DNA from: Clostridiales bacterium
GTDB lineage: Bacteria > Bacillota > Clostridia > Lachnospirales > Lachnospiraceae
DNA length: 20,798 bases
NCBI GenBank assembly: GCA_018374355.1
Contig: JAHAFI010000043.1
Location: forward strand, 1 to 20,798
Direction: 5' to 3'
The position numbers and the translations under genes are program-made. How positions within the stretch are numbered: position 1 is the stretch's first letter; each line of letters begins with the position of its first letter. The notes under the pieces are model-generated. The model ran no database searches. It was given only the letters and a program-made list of their open reading frames with translations, and had not been told where the DNA came from. This document shows positions 6,724-14,675 of this stretch, piece by piece.

Positions 6724-8043
6724 TTAAAATTCTAAAATAATGGCGGTCTGATTGATACCGTACAGACTGGATGAACTGCTGATTGCCAGAAGCCTGTGAT
6801 TTGTCTCGTCATACTGAAGAAAATCCAATGCCCCCGCATTATAGTGGTAAAGAATCCTTCGTTCCCATTTTCTCTCCCAGTTTTCGCCTTCCCTCTGATA
6901 GATACAGATATCCTGTCCCGTATCCGCTTTTTCCGTACTGATCACCGTATCCCCCTGATCCAGAACAATAAACTGAACCATCTGGTTTTCACTGAGAATC
7001 TCTGCGTTTTCCTCTACACTTCCATAGTATTGTTCAATCAGCGAACCTTCCCCATAATTTCCGGTCTCTGCTTCTATTCTGTAAATTCTGCCAAAATCCT
7101 GTCCTACATAGACCCCTCCTGTTTCCGCATCCGGATAAATTGTCCCCTCGAATTCCATTCTTGCTAACGAGTGGCTGAGCTGCTGTTCTTCTCCCGATTT
7201 TCCTTCTATCTCAAAATTGCAGATTTCCAGACTGACCATATTTTTTTCTTTATACAGATTTGACGCCACAACCGCCAGAACCTTTCCATCCGCCACATCA
7301 AGATGCAGCTCTGTCTCCGTCAGCCAGAATATATCTGCCCCCTCTCCCTGAAAATAAGCATACTGCCCCACAACTTCTTTCTTCTCAATACTAAATATGT
7401 AAATCAGAACACTGCCATCCCTGTTATAAACATCCATCGTCCTTGGAAAAAAACAGTACGCCAGATATTTTCCGTCTCTGGACCATGCAGTCAGCGGAAA
7501 ATACTCCTCTTCCGAACGCCCAAGAGCATCCCCATCCAGCAAAAGCTCCTCTTCCCCTGTTTCCAGATTGTTCAGATACATCTTAGCCTTGGGATCGGGA
7601 TACGCCCGCTCCTCATCCAGCAGCAAAAGGAATCTGCCATCCGGTGACAGTGCGTTTTTCATAAACCGCTTCTCTTCCTCCGGCGCTTTGTCATAGATGG
7701 CCAGCCGTTCCCTGTCTGTCCTCCCGTACTCTTCATGAAATCCATAGCGGTAATCCATCCGGTCAAATTGAACACCGGTTCCATCCTCCGCTACCCTTGC
7801 CAGACGCATCTCATGTTCGCCGCATTCCAGCACCGAAACCGACTGCGGCGTAGGCGCCGCATACTCCCATGTATAAATTTTTTTCATCTGGTAGCCGTCT
7901 GTCCTGCCGTCTTCTGTCTCCTGCGCCTTTACCGGATTTTCAAGAACAATGGTCTTCACCTTCTCTGCCTGCCCACAGCCCGTCAGAAAACTAAGACACA
8001 ACAAGAGAATACCTGCCGTCCGCATCTTTCTTTTCCTTCTCAT
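6724..8043 (-). CDS. Predicted lipoprotein with beta-propeller-like repeats, partner of a two-component system
   Basis: Function not known. The N-terminus is a lipoprotein signal: a basic start (MRRKRKMR), a hydrophobic core, then the lipobox LTGC with Cys23, so the protein should be anchored outside the membrane. The 439-residue body is rich in beta-strand patterns and has at least two propeller-blade motifs, LSPDGRFL (132-139) and WSRDGKYLAY (187-196), like TolB/WD40-type proteins. The start codon overlaps the stop of the sensor kinase (ATGA at 8040-8043), with GGGGA seven bases ahead inside the kinase gene, so the two are translationally coupled. This arrangement suggests a role in sensing or modulating the kinase signal at the cell surface. 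The exact fold and ligand cannot be read from the sequence. No catalytic motif was seen. Confidence 0.78.
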   Translation of the reverse strand: MRRKRKMRTAGILLLCLSFLTGCGQAEKVKTIVLENPVKAQETEDGRTDGYQMKKIYTWEYAAPTPQSVSVLECGEHEMRLARVAEDGTGVQFDRMDYRYGFHEEYGRTDRERLAIYDKAPEEEKRFMKNALSPDGRFLLLLDEERAYPDPKAKMYLNNLETGEEELLLDGDALGRSEEEYFPLTAWSRDGKYLAYCFFPRTMDVYNRDGSVLIYIFSIEKKEVVGQYAYFQGEGADIFWLTETELHLDVADGKVLAVVASNLYKEKNMVSLEICNFEIEGKSGEEQQLSHSLARMEFEGTIYPDAETGGVYVGQDFGRIYRIEAETGNYGEGSLIEQYYGSVEENAEILSENQMVQFIVLDQGDTVISTEKADTGQDICIYQREGENWERKWERRILYHYNAGALDFLQYDETNHRLLAISSSSSLYGINQTAIILEF

Positions 8044-9572
8044 CGCAGTTCCCCTTCCTCTCCGTCTGTCCGTTCAAATACTAATAGAAAAGTGGTATAA
8101 ACTCCCGGATCACTCACAGCCCGGATTTCTGCTCCATGCTCCTCCATAATTTTTTTGCAAATAGAAAGCCCCAATCCGGCGCTTCCCTGTTCTCTAGAAT
8201 ATTCCTTATCCACCCGGTAAAAGGGTTCAAAAATATGGGCAAGCTGTTCCTCTGGAATCCCTCTTCCCCGATTGGTAACAGACATCATCACTCTCCTTTC
8301 CTCCCTGACTCCGCGGATGACGATGGGTGCATCCCCTTCCCCGTACTTAATGGCATTATCAATCAGATTAATCAGCACCTGTCTGATTTTCTCCTCCCAT
8401 CCTGAAACCACCAGATTCTCATCCAGCTTCAGGCATATATGACAGCCGTATCGGTTTGCCTTGATTTCCATAGCCTCCGCTACACTTACCGCTATTTTTC
8501 CCAAATCCACAGGGCAGGGCGGATCTGCAAAGCTTCTATTCCCCATTTCCAACAGTTGAAGCACCATCTGGTGAAGCCGGGTACTTTCATGCAGAATATG
8601 TCCCACACCTTTTTCTGTAAGTTCCCGATCACTCCCCCCATCTGACTCTATCAACTGCGCATATCCCTGAATGGTCGTAAGGGGAGTCTTCAGTTCATGG
8701 GTTACATTATTGAAAAATTCCTGACGGCTGTTTAAAAGCTTTAAAATCTGCTCCCTGTCGTCCTTTATTCTCTGTATGTACTCCCCCAGCCGGCTCAGCA
8801 TGGCGCTGTAGTCTCTGGAAAGTTCCCCCACCTCATCCCGGCGGCCGGAATCGGGAAGCTGTGCCAAAAGCTCTGCATCAATCCGATTGCCCTTCAAATC
8901 CGCTGAAATCTTCCGGGAAACCTTTGTCAGTTTCTGTATCGGCTTTAATATACCTCCCATCAGAAAATGGAGGAGTAAAAAGGCCGCCGCAAACACAAGA
9001 GCCGTCGTGTTCAGCACCATCCGCTCCATCTGTCTGCCCTGCTGCCAGAGAGTTGTATAATCCATCTCATAACGGATAATTCCCAGCGTTTTTTCTTCCA
9101 CAATCACCGGAAGCGAAAAATAAACAGTAAGTTCTCCCTCCCCTCCGTAATCAAGAGTAATCGCTGCATTTCCCTTCATGGCTTCCTTCATATCCCCGGA
9201 TTTCTTTTCCTCCTGATTCGCAGATCTGCCTGCATACAGCTTTCCTTCATTGGAGTAGACGCTCACCCCATAACGCCCTGCCCCTTCCAGTTCCTGCATA
9301 ATGTCTCCCGCCAGCATCTCAAAACTGTCAATATCATTATTGGCCTCATTTAAAATCAAGACCTGCCGTACATAGATTCCCGTAGTCTCCCGAATAATTT
9401 CCACTTCCTGAGTAATCTGTTCTTCCCGACGCTCTTCAATTCTCACATCCAGCATCCAATACAGAAAAAAGGTGCTCACCAGAAATACCCCGGCAAGCCC
9501 CACGGTCAGCTGCAGCCGGATTCCTAAGATCACCTTCTCTTTTCTCTTTGTCCTTTTCCTCCTATGGAACAT
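8040..9572 (-). CDS. Membrane sensor histidine kinase
   Basis: Senses an unknown signal and phosphorylates the adjacent response regulator. Order over 510 residues: membrane helix about 17-41, an extracellular sensing segment of about 140 residues, membrane helix about 186-207, HAMP (about 208-262), and dimerisation/phospho-acceptor domain with FNNVTHELKTPLT, where His292 is the expected phosphorylated residue. The ATPase domain follows, with NLIDNAIKYGEG (N box, Asn406), RGRGIP (G1), FEPFYR (F box) and GSAGLGLSI (G2). A TTG at 9590 is in frame, but the ATG at 9572 preceded by GTGGGG is preferred. It overlaps the regulator gene by 11 bases and the lipoprotein gene by 4, so all three form one operon. 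Confidence 0.94.
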   Translation of the reverse strand: MFHRRKRTKRKEKVILGIRLQLTVGLAGVFLVSTFFLYWMLDVRIEERREEQITQEVEIIRETTGIYVRQVLILNEANNDIDSFEMLAGDIMQELEGAGRYGVSVYSNEGKLYAGRSANQEEKKSGDMKEAMKGNAAITLDYGGEGELTVYFSLPVIVEEKTLGIIRYEMDYTTLWQQGRQMERMVLNTTALVFAAAFLLLHFLMGGILKPIQKLTKVSRKISADLKGNRIDAELLAQLPDSGRRDEVGELSRDYSAMLSRLGEYIQRIKDDREQILKLLNSRQEFFNNVTHELKTPLTTIQGYAQLIESDGGSDRELTEKGVGHILHESTRLHQMVLQLLEMGNRSFADPPCPVDLGKIAVSVAEAMEIKANRYGCHICLKLDENLVVSGWEEKIRQVLINLIDNAIKYGEGDAPIVIRGVREERRVMMSVTNRGRGIPEEQLAHIFEPFYRVDKEYSREQGSAGLGLSICKKIMEEHGAEIRAVSDPGVYTTFLLVFERTDGEEGELR

Positions 9573-10239
9573 ACTTATACCCCACTCCAAATACCGTCAG
9601 CAGCTTCTCTCCCAGACCTGTTTTCTTCCGCAGTCTCTGTACATGAATGTCCACCGTTCTGGTATCTCCCATATAGTCATACCCCCAAATCTGCTCCAGC
9701 AGAATCATCCGGGTAAATACTTGGCGGGGATGTTTCAGGAAATAGAGCAGCAGATCATATTCCTTAGGTGTCAGTTCCAAAAGTTTACCTTCCTTAAAAA
9801 CTGCCCGCTCCTGCTCCCGAATCTCCAATCCACCTGATTGGAAGGGTATCGTTTTCTGTTCCTGTACTTTCTCAAACCTTCTTAGAATCGTTCTTACCCG
9901 CGCAACCACTTCCCTCAGATCAAATGGTTTGGTGATATAATCATCTGCCCCGGATTCCAGCCCGTAAAGCTTATCCTCCACATTCCCTCTGGCTGTCAGC
10001 ATAATGATCGGAATGTTATACTCCTCCGTCAGCACACGGCACACATCCACGCCGCTCAGATCCGGCAGCATCCAGTCCAACAGCACAAGATTCGGGGACT
10101 GCTCTCCGGCAGCTACCAGTCCTTCCCCGCCTGTGTAGGCGCAGGTTACTGCAAAACCTTCTTTTTGAAATCCGTATTTTAAAATTTCAGCAATCGGTTT
10201 TTCATCTTCGATTACCAGAATTCTCTTCTTCTCTTCCAT
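9562..10239 (-). CDS. OmpR/PhoB-family response regulator
   Basis: DNA-binding transcription regulator switched on by phosphorylation. The receiver domain (about 5-118) has acidic E11/D12, the phospho-acceptor Asp55 in LLDWMLPD, the Thr of MLTARG and the Lys of ITKPF. The winged-helix domain (about 130-225) contains LTPKEYDLLLYFLKHP and the recognition-helix stretch RTVDIHVQRLRKK, and ends GVGYKYVP. The 225-residue length is standard. The ATG at 10239 has AAGGGGAG about 11 bases upstream. It is the first gene of a regulator-kinase-lipoprotein operon. The 213-base region upstream carries a promoter-like extended -10 and a long inverted repeat with TGATATA motifs that could be its own operator. 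Target genes are unknown. Confidence 0.95.
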   Translation of the reverse strand: MEEKKRILVIEDEKPIAEILKYGFQKEGFAVTCAYTGGEGLVAAGEQSPNLVLLDWMLPDLSGVDVCRVLTEEYNIPIIMLTARGNVEDKLYGLESGADDYITKPFDLREVVARVRTILRRFEKVQEQKTIPFQSGGLEIREQERAVFKEGKLLELTPKEYDLLLYFLKHPRQVFTRMILLEQIWGYDYMGDTRTVDIHVQRLRKKTGLGEKLLTVFGVGYKYVP

Positions 10240-10323
10240 CTTCTTTTGTTCTCCCCTTTTATTCCCACAGGCAGCGAGCCAAGCGGATATGCTTGCATTT
10301 CTATTTGACTTTTACATCTGTGC

Positions 10324-10407
10324 ATAAAAATATACTATATCACAGCCGCAAGCGGCCGCGGGCATACTATCTACTGATATTATACCACTGATATAGCATA
10401 CTTTTAT
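10324..10407. repeat. Long imperfect inverted repeat in the regulator promoter region
   Basis: The 19-base arms at 10324-10342 and 10389-10407 pair at 17 positions. On the minus-strand RNA the two mismatches become G-U pairs, so a full 19-bp stem could form. Inside the 46-base loop is a GC-rich hairpin (CGGCCG, CTTG loop, CGGCTG on the minus strand) and another ACTGATAT copy (10373-10380) repeating 10387-10394. The right arm lies on the -35 side of the promoter and the left arm downstream of the likely start. Confidence 0.65.
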
Positions 10408-10410
10408 CAA
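10379..10410 (-). promoter_or_regulatory. Probable extended -10 promoter of the two-component operon
   Basis: The minus strand reads TGGTATAAT (10379-10387), an extended -10 box. A TTGATA (10405-10410) is the best -35, but at a long 20-bp spacing, so the extended -10 is likely the main contact. An alternative pair is TTTACA with TATATC slightly upstream. The leader to the regulator start would be about 130 bases. Confidence 0.45.
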
Positions 10411-10452
10411 ACTTGTAAAAAAATTGTATCCATTTCGGCGAAATTTTCCCCG

Positions 10453-11001
10453 TCACTGCTCCATCTGACGCCCCAGAAATCCAGCGGCAATCTGTACCAG
10501 TTTTTTCTCCGTATCAGTCAGACCATTCCCGTCCTTTTTATTCACGATGATCACAGACCCAATGGCGTCCCCGGCCGCGATAATCGGCTGGATGATACGG
10601 GAACCCGTCCGTTCCTTCTCCTCTGCCGTCAGCGGAATCCAGCTTTTTTCTTTCGCATCCGCATAGATCGTCACTCTGTTCCGGATTGCCTCCTCCAGCT
10701 CTTTGCTGATATTTTTCCCCTGATACTCCTGCTGCTTCGGCCCTCCTGCCGCCACAATCTGATCATGATCCGAGATACAGACCAGATATCCCAGCGTCTG
10801 TCCCATGGCCTGCGCATATTCTCTGGAGAGATTTCCCAACTCCTCGATAGGCGAATATTTTTTCAGGACGATTTCTCCCTCCCGCCCTGTAAATATTTCC
10901 ATCGGTTCCCCTTCACGTATCCGCAGAGTCCGACGGATTTCTTTGGGAATCACCACTCTTCCCAGATCATCGATGCGACGCACGATTCCTGTTGCTTTCA
11001 T
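10453..11001 (-). CDS. spoVT: Stage V sporulation protein T (AbrB/GAF transcription regulator)
   Basis: DNA-binding regulator that modulates forespore genes under sigma G in Bacillus. The 182 residues compare with about 178 in B. subtilis SpoVT. The N-terminal swapped-hairpin AbrB domain (1 to about 50) contains GIVRRIDDLGRVVIPKEIR, almost the family consensus. The C-terminal GAF-like domain (about 55-180) includes SRIIQPIIAAGDAIGSVII and usually binds a small effector. The frame is open to 11043, but the ATG at 11001 with GGAGG nine bases upstream matches the family N-terminus. Its presence argues for an endospore former. It lies 182 bases after the Mrp operon and upstream of the two-component operon, all on one strand. 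No clear sigma-G or sigma-A promoter was identified in the gap 11002-11183. Confidence 0.93.
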   Translation of the reverse strand: MKATGIVRRIDDLGRVVIPKEIRRTLRIREGEPMEIFTGREGEIVLKKYSPIEELGNLSREYAQAMGQTLGYLVCISDHDQIVAAGGPKQQEYQGKNISKELEEAIRNRVTIYADAKEKSWIPLTAEEKERTGSRIIQPIIAAGDAIGSVIIVNKKDGNGLTDTEKKLVQIAAGFLGRQMEQ

Positions 11002-11183
11002 ATAAAAGTTCCTCCATCTTACTTTATCTGTCATAATATCCATCTGTTTCCTATGGAGATAGTATTTGTAAAATACAGGAAGTTATACAAAATTTTTGAT
11101 GGTTTTTAGCCGATACAGTTCATAATCCTCACTACCTCGCCCAGTTGTCTGATGCGTATCCTGTTTCATCGGTATTTTTCTAC

Positions 11184-13139
11184 TTAAATATTAAAAAATG
11201 TATACAGCAGATACCCCAGCGTCGCACACAGCCCAATAGCAAACATCAAAAGCCCAAAAGAAAAGCTCTCTTCCACCATTTTTCCCACAGTCAAAAGAAT
11301 TTTTTCTTTCCGCTTCAATCTGCCAATATGGGAATCCGGTTTCTGAAGATGTTTCCGGTTTCCTCCCTTGATCCAATAGAACAGCATATCCAATCGGTCG
11401 ATTATCTTTCCCAAAACCGCCGCCGCATGGTTTTCCTCATGAACGTATACCGGTTCCTTCAACTGGCTGTGGGTAGTTTTTCTCGCCAGCACAATCAAAC
11501 CGTCGGCAAAAGAGTCCATAATCCGGCAGATTAAGCCGAAGACGGCCGGAAGCATTCCCAGAAGGACCGGACGGTACACAAGGTTTTCCAGATCCAGCCA
11601 TGGAGCCCAGCGGTCAACGTAACGGCCGTTTTTCATCAGAAGTTTTCTTACAACCACACCATACAGCACTGCTCCAATGCCGAGGGAAATCAGGCTTCCC
11701 TTTACATTTACCAGACTGAAATAATGAACCGGATGTTCCATTCCTTCCGCGAGGAAAAATCCCTGTCCCAAATCGGCAATACCGTCCATGGTGATTGAGG
11801 GTGTAAGTCCCAAAATCAGCACTAAAACTGCAGGAATCAACAGTACGAAAGCGCTGGATTTTTTCATATCCTGTCCCGCCATGGCATCGTATTCTTTCTG
11901 GCGTTTGGAATGTTTCTCCACAAAGACTGCCACATACAGCTTCGTCATATAAGCCACTGTCATTCCGCCGGACAGCAGGAATATCCATTCTGCCGCTTTC
12001 CACAGGGTAGGATTGGCAATCCAAGCCATCAGTTCCGGAACCGCCATTCCTTCCGCGAGAAGCACCTGATATTCCACAATGCTCTCATGAAGAAGGGTTT
12101 TGCTGGCATAACCGCTCCACAGAGGGACGCCTGCGATCCCCAGCGCTCCCATCAGGAAACAGAATTTCAGCAGTTTTTTATTTCTTCCGAAACCGCGGAT
12201 CTCATTCAGATCCAGTTGGTGAAGATTCATGAATACTGCTCCCGCGCATAAAAACAGCGTCAGCTTAAACAGCGAATGGTTCACCATATGAAGAAATGCC
12301 CCTCTGGCCGCTATGGACGGGTTCTCCCCGGCCGCCGCTAAAAGTCCGTACATTCCGATTCCCACCAGAATAAATCCAATCTGAGAAACGGAAGAGCACG
12401 CAAGGGTTTTCTTCAGATTGATGGAGAAAAGCGCCAGAAACGCTCCCAGAAACATGGTTATGATTCCCAGCATCACAATTAGGCTTCCCCAGTACCAGTC
12501 ACCTCCGAAAATCTGACAGGAGATCACGATAATGCCAAAGATACCGGTTTTCGTCAGAATACCGGACAAAAGCGCACTGGCCGGAGCCGGAGCAACCGGA
12601 TGGGCCTTCGGCAGCCAGATATGAAGGGGAAAGCATCCCGCCTTCGCTCCGAAACCGAACAGCAGAAGTCCTCCCGCCAGATAAATCACCCGCTTATCCT
12701 CCACCTGAGCTGCCGCCTCATACAGACGATCCATCTCAAGGGTTCCCAGAACATGGTACAGCAGGAATAATCCCATCAGCATCACCAGACCGCCGATCAC
12801 CGCCACGGCAAGATACGTAGCCGCCGCGCGCAGGGATTCGTTTTTCTCGTCAAACGCCACCCACACATAGGAGGTAAAGGACATCATCTCAAAGAAAATG
12901 AAGGTGGTATACAGATCTGCCGACAAAAATACACCGACGGTAGCGCCTAAAGTCAGCCACAGAAACAGGTAATACCGGCCGCGTTTTTCATAGTGGGCCA
13001 TATATTCCCGGGAGAATACACCGCTGACGGCCCACATAAGAAGGGCAATCAGCACATACACCAGACGGAACCCGTCCAGCTCCAAATGAAGTCCGAAACC
13101 GCAAAAGCCCGGAATCAAAAGTTCGCCATACCCGGTCAT
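11184..13139 (-). CDS. Proton-conducting antiporter-like membrane subunit H4 (NuoL-like, short N-terminus)
   Basis: Large integral membrane subunit of the NuoL/M/N-MrpA/D family, last gene of the Mrp-type operon, 651 residues. Proton-path residues are all present: Glu84 (FFEMMSF), Lys166 (GFGAKAGCFPLH), Lys197 (GILTKTG), Lys347 (WSGYASK). Compared with its three paralogues, Glu84 comes about 55 residues early, so the first two helices are missing; no upstream start extends the frame. After helix 14 there is a tail of about 200 residues: a helix at about 481-500, a hydrophobic stretch (520-553), a charged possibly amphipathic segment (about 555-620), and a last helix (626-649). This recalls the lateral helix of NuoL, so it may be the distal subunit of the complex. 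The start overlaps the H3 stop (ATGA), with GGAGGTGA upstream. No terminator is evident after it. Confidence 0.9.
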   Translation of the reverse strand: MTGYGELLIPGFCGFGLHLELDGFRLVYVLIALLMWAVSGVFSREYMAHYEKRGRYYLFLWLTLGATVGVFLSADLYTTFIFFEMMSFTSYVWVAFDEKNESLRAAATYLAVAVIGGLVMLMGLFLLYHVLGTLEMDRLYEAAAQVEDKRVIYLAGGLLLFGFGAKAGCFPLHIWLPKAHPVAPAPASALLSGILTKTGIFGIIVISCQIFGGDWYWGSLIVMLGIITMFLGAFLALFSINLKKTLACSSVSQIGFILVGIGMYGLLAAAGENPSIAARGAFLHMVNHSLFKLTLFLCAGAVFMNLHQLDLNEIRGFGRNKKLLKFCFLMGALGIAGVPLWSGYASKTLLHESIVEYQVLLAEGMAVPELMAWIANPTLWKAAEWIFLLSGGMTVAYMTKLYVAVFVEKHSKRQKEYDAMAGQDMKKSSAFVLLIPAVLVLILGLTPSITMDGIADLGQGFFLAEGMEHPVHYFSLVNVKGSLISLGIGAVLYGVVVRKLLMKNGRYVDRWAPWLDLENLVYRPVLLGMLPAVFGLICRIMDSFADGLIVLARKTTHSQLKEPVYVHEENHAAAVLGKIIDRLDMLFYWIKGGNRKHLQKPDSHIGRLKRKEKILLTVGKMVEESFSFGLLMFAIGLCATLGYLLYTFFNI

Positions 13140-14662
13140 CCCACCTCACCTCCTATTCCTGCTAAAAATGTCATCAACGGCTGGGAGTACACACCGAAGA
13201 AAAGAATAATCACTGTGAAAACCACAAGGGGAAGCAGCATCATCCAGTTTGGATCCCTTGCCTTTTTTGTCTCCTCCAAGATCTCCCGCTCTTCTGAAAC
13301 CTTTGGAAAGTATGCCCGAACCAATACACTGAGCATATAAACCGCCGTCATCAATGCCGAGTATAAAAGAACGGCAACTGCAGCCGCCGGCAGGACGGCT
13401 CCCACTCCCTCAGAGGCTGCCGCACAGCTAAATCCTGCCTTCGCAATATTCCATTTACTGATAAAACCTGCAAACAGCGGAATTCCCACAAGGGACAAAC
13501 TGGCTGCTGTCAGACAGGCAAATGTCACGGGCATCTTCCTTCCCAGACCATCCAACTGGTAAATGTGGGTCTTTCCGGTCTGATGCATCACAGCTCCGGC
13601 ACAGAAGAAGGAGCTGATCTTCATCACACCGTGGAAGACCATATGGCTCAGAGCCGCCATAATCCCCAGCGGGCTCATCATGGACGCTCCCAGCAAAATG
13701 TAGGACAGATTACTGGTGGTGGAGTAAGCTAAACGGCGCTTCCAGTGAGCTTCCCGCACTGCCATAGTGGAACCGAACAGGATACTTACCATTGCTGCGC
13801 CCATTACCACCCACTGTACCCAGCTTCCCTTCAAAAACTCTATTCCGAAGCTGAAATACGTCAGCCGGATTACAGCAAACGCCCCCGATTTTACCACCGC
13901 CACCGCATGAAGCAGGGCCGTCACCGGAGTGGGGGCCACCGTAGCTTTCGGAAGCCAGCCGTGGCAGGGGAAAATCGCCGCTTTTACACCGAAGCCGAAA
14001 AATCCCAGCAAAAATACCACATAGAGAACATTTTTCCATTCCTCCGCCGCTTGTAAGTCCAGAATACCTCCCGGAATGAATTCGGTCCCTCCGGTCACGG
14101 AGAAGGCCATCACAAACACCAGTCCCAGAAATGCGAACGCCGCCCCGCCAATGGAATAGTACAGATATTTCCGGCTGGCCCGCCGCGCTTCCCTTGTCAT
14201 GGGGTGGAGTACCAGCGGAAATGTCACCAGTGTCAGCATTTCATAAAACAGATACATGGTAAGGAGATTTCCTGACAGGGCAATTCCTGCCGTCACACCG
14301 TAGGTCATCAGATACCATGCAAAAAAAGACGATCTCCGTTCCTCATGCTTCATATATTCGATTGCATACAGAACCGCCAGCGGCCACAAAAAACCGATCA
14401 GCCCGGCAAATACCCGTCCCATTCCATCCAGTTGGAATGTCACGGAAAGATTTCCGAACACCTGAAACAAAACAAAACTGTCTCCCTCTCCTGCACTGAA
14501 GATCAGCCAGCCGAGAATCAGGCTGTTTAGAATCGTCAGCCCTTCCACATATATTCCCAGTTTCCGGTAATTGGAAAAGGAACCGAGCTGTATGGCAAGC
14601 AGGATCACCAGCCCGCCCAGTATCGGAAGAAGGGACGGCACACATAATAATATATTGTTCAT
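13136..14662 (-). CDS. Proton-conducting antiporter-like membrane subunit H3 (MrpD/NuoM/NuoN-like)
   Basis: Membrane subunit of 508 residues with about 14 hydrophobic helices. Conserved channel residues: Glu141 (YLFYEMLTL) in helix 5, Lys227 (GFGVKAAIFPCHGWLP) in helix 7, Lys258 (VVKSG) in helix 8 and Lys403 (FAGFISKW) in helix 12. It differs from H2 and H4 in the helix 7-8 linker: KATVAPTPVTALLHAVAVV replaces the usual AHPxAPAPASAxLSG. A GTG directly precedes the ATG. The ATG at 14662 has the better spacing (7 bases) from GGGAGG and is chosen. It lies 13 bases after H2, with its ribosome site touching the H2 stop, and overlaps H4 by 4 bases. It probably moves protons or Na+ in the Mrp-type complex; the exact ion cannot be told. 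Confidence 0.91.
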   Translation of the reverse strand: MNNILLCVPSLLPILGGLVILLAIQLGSFSNYRKLGIYVEGLTILNSLILGWLIFSAGEGDSFVLFQVFGNLSVTFQLDGMGRVFAGLIGFLWPLAVLYAIEYMKHEERRSSFFAWYLMTYGVTAGIALSGNLLTMYLFYEMLTLVTFPLVLHPMTREARRASRKYLYYSIGGAAFAFLGLVFVMAFSVTGGTEFIPGGILDLQAAEEWKNVLYVVFLLGFFGFGVKAAIFPCHGWLPKATVAPTPVTALLHAVAVVKSGAFAVIRLTYFSFGIEFLKGSWVQWVVMGAAMVSILFGSTMAVREAHWKRRLAYSTTSNLSYILLGASMMSPLGIMAALSHMVFHGVMKISSFFCAGAVMHQTGKTHIYQLDGLGRKMPVTFACLTAASLSLVGIPLFAGFISKWNIAKAGFSCAAASEGVGAVLPAAAVAVLLYSALMTAVYMLSVLVRAYFPKVSEEREILEETKKARDPNWMMLLPLVVFTVIILFFGVYSQPLMTFLAGIGGEVG

Positions 14663-14675
14663 CACTTATCCTCCC

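Noticed and set aside
11045..11090. Promoter-like AT-rich sequence before spoVT
   Set aside because: A TACTAT -10 is present, but no -35 or sigma-G pair lies at acceptable spacing, so no promoter was called.
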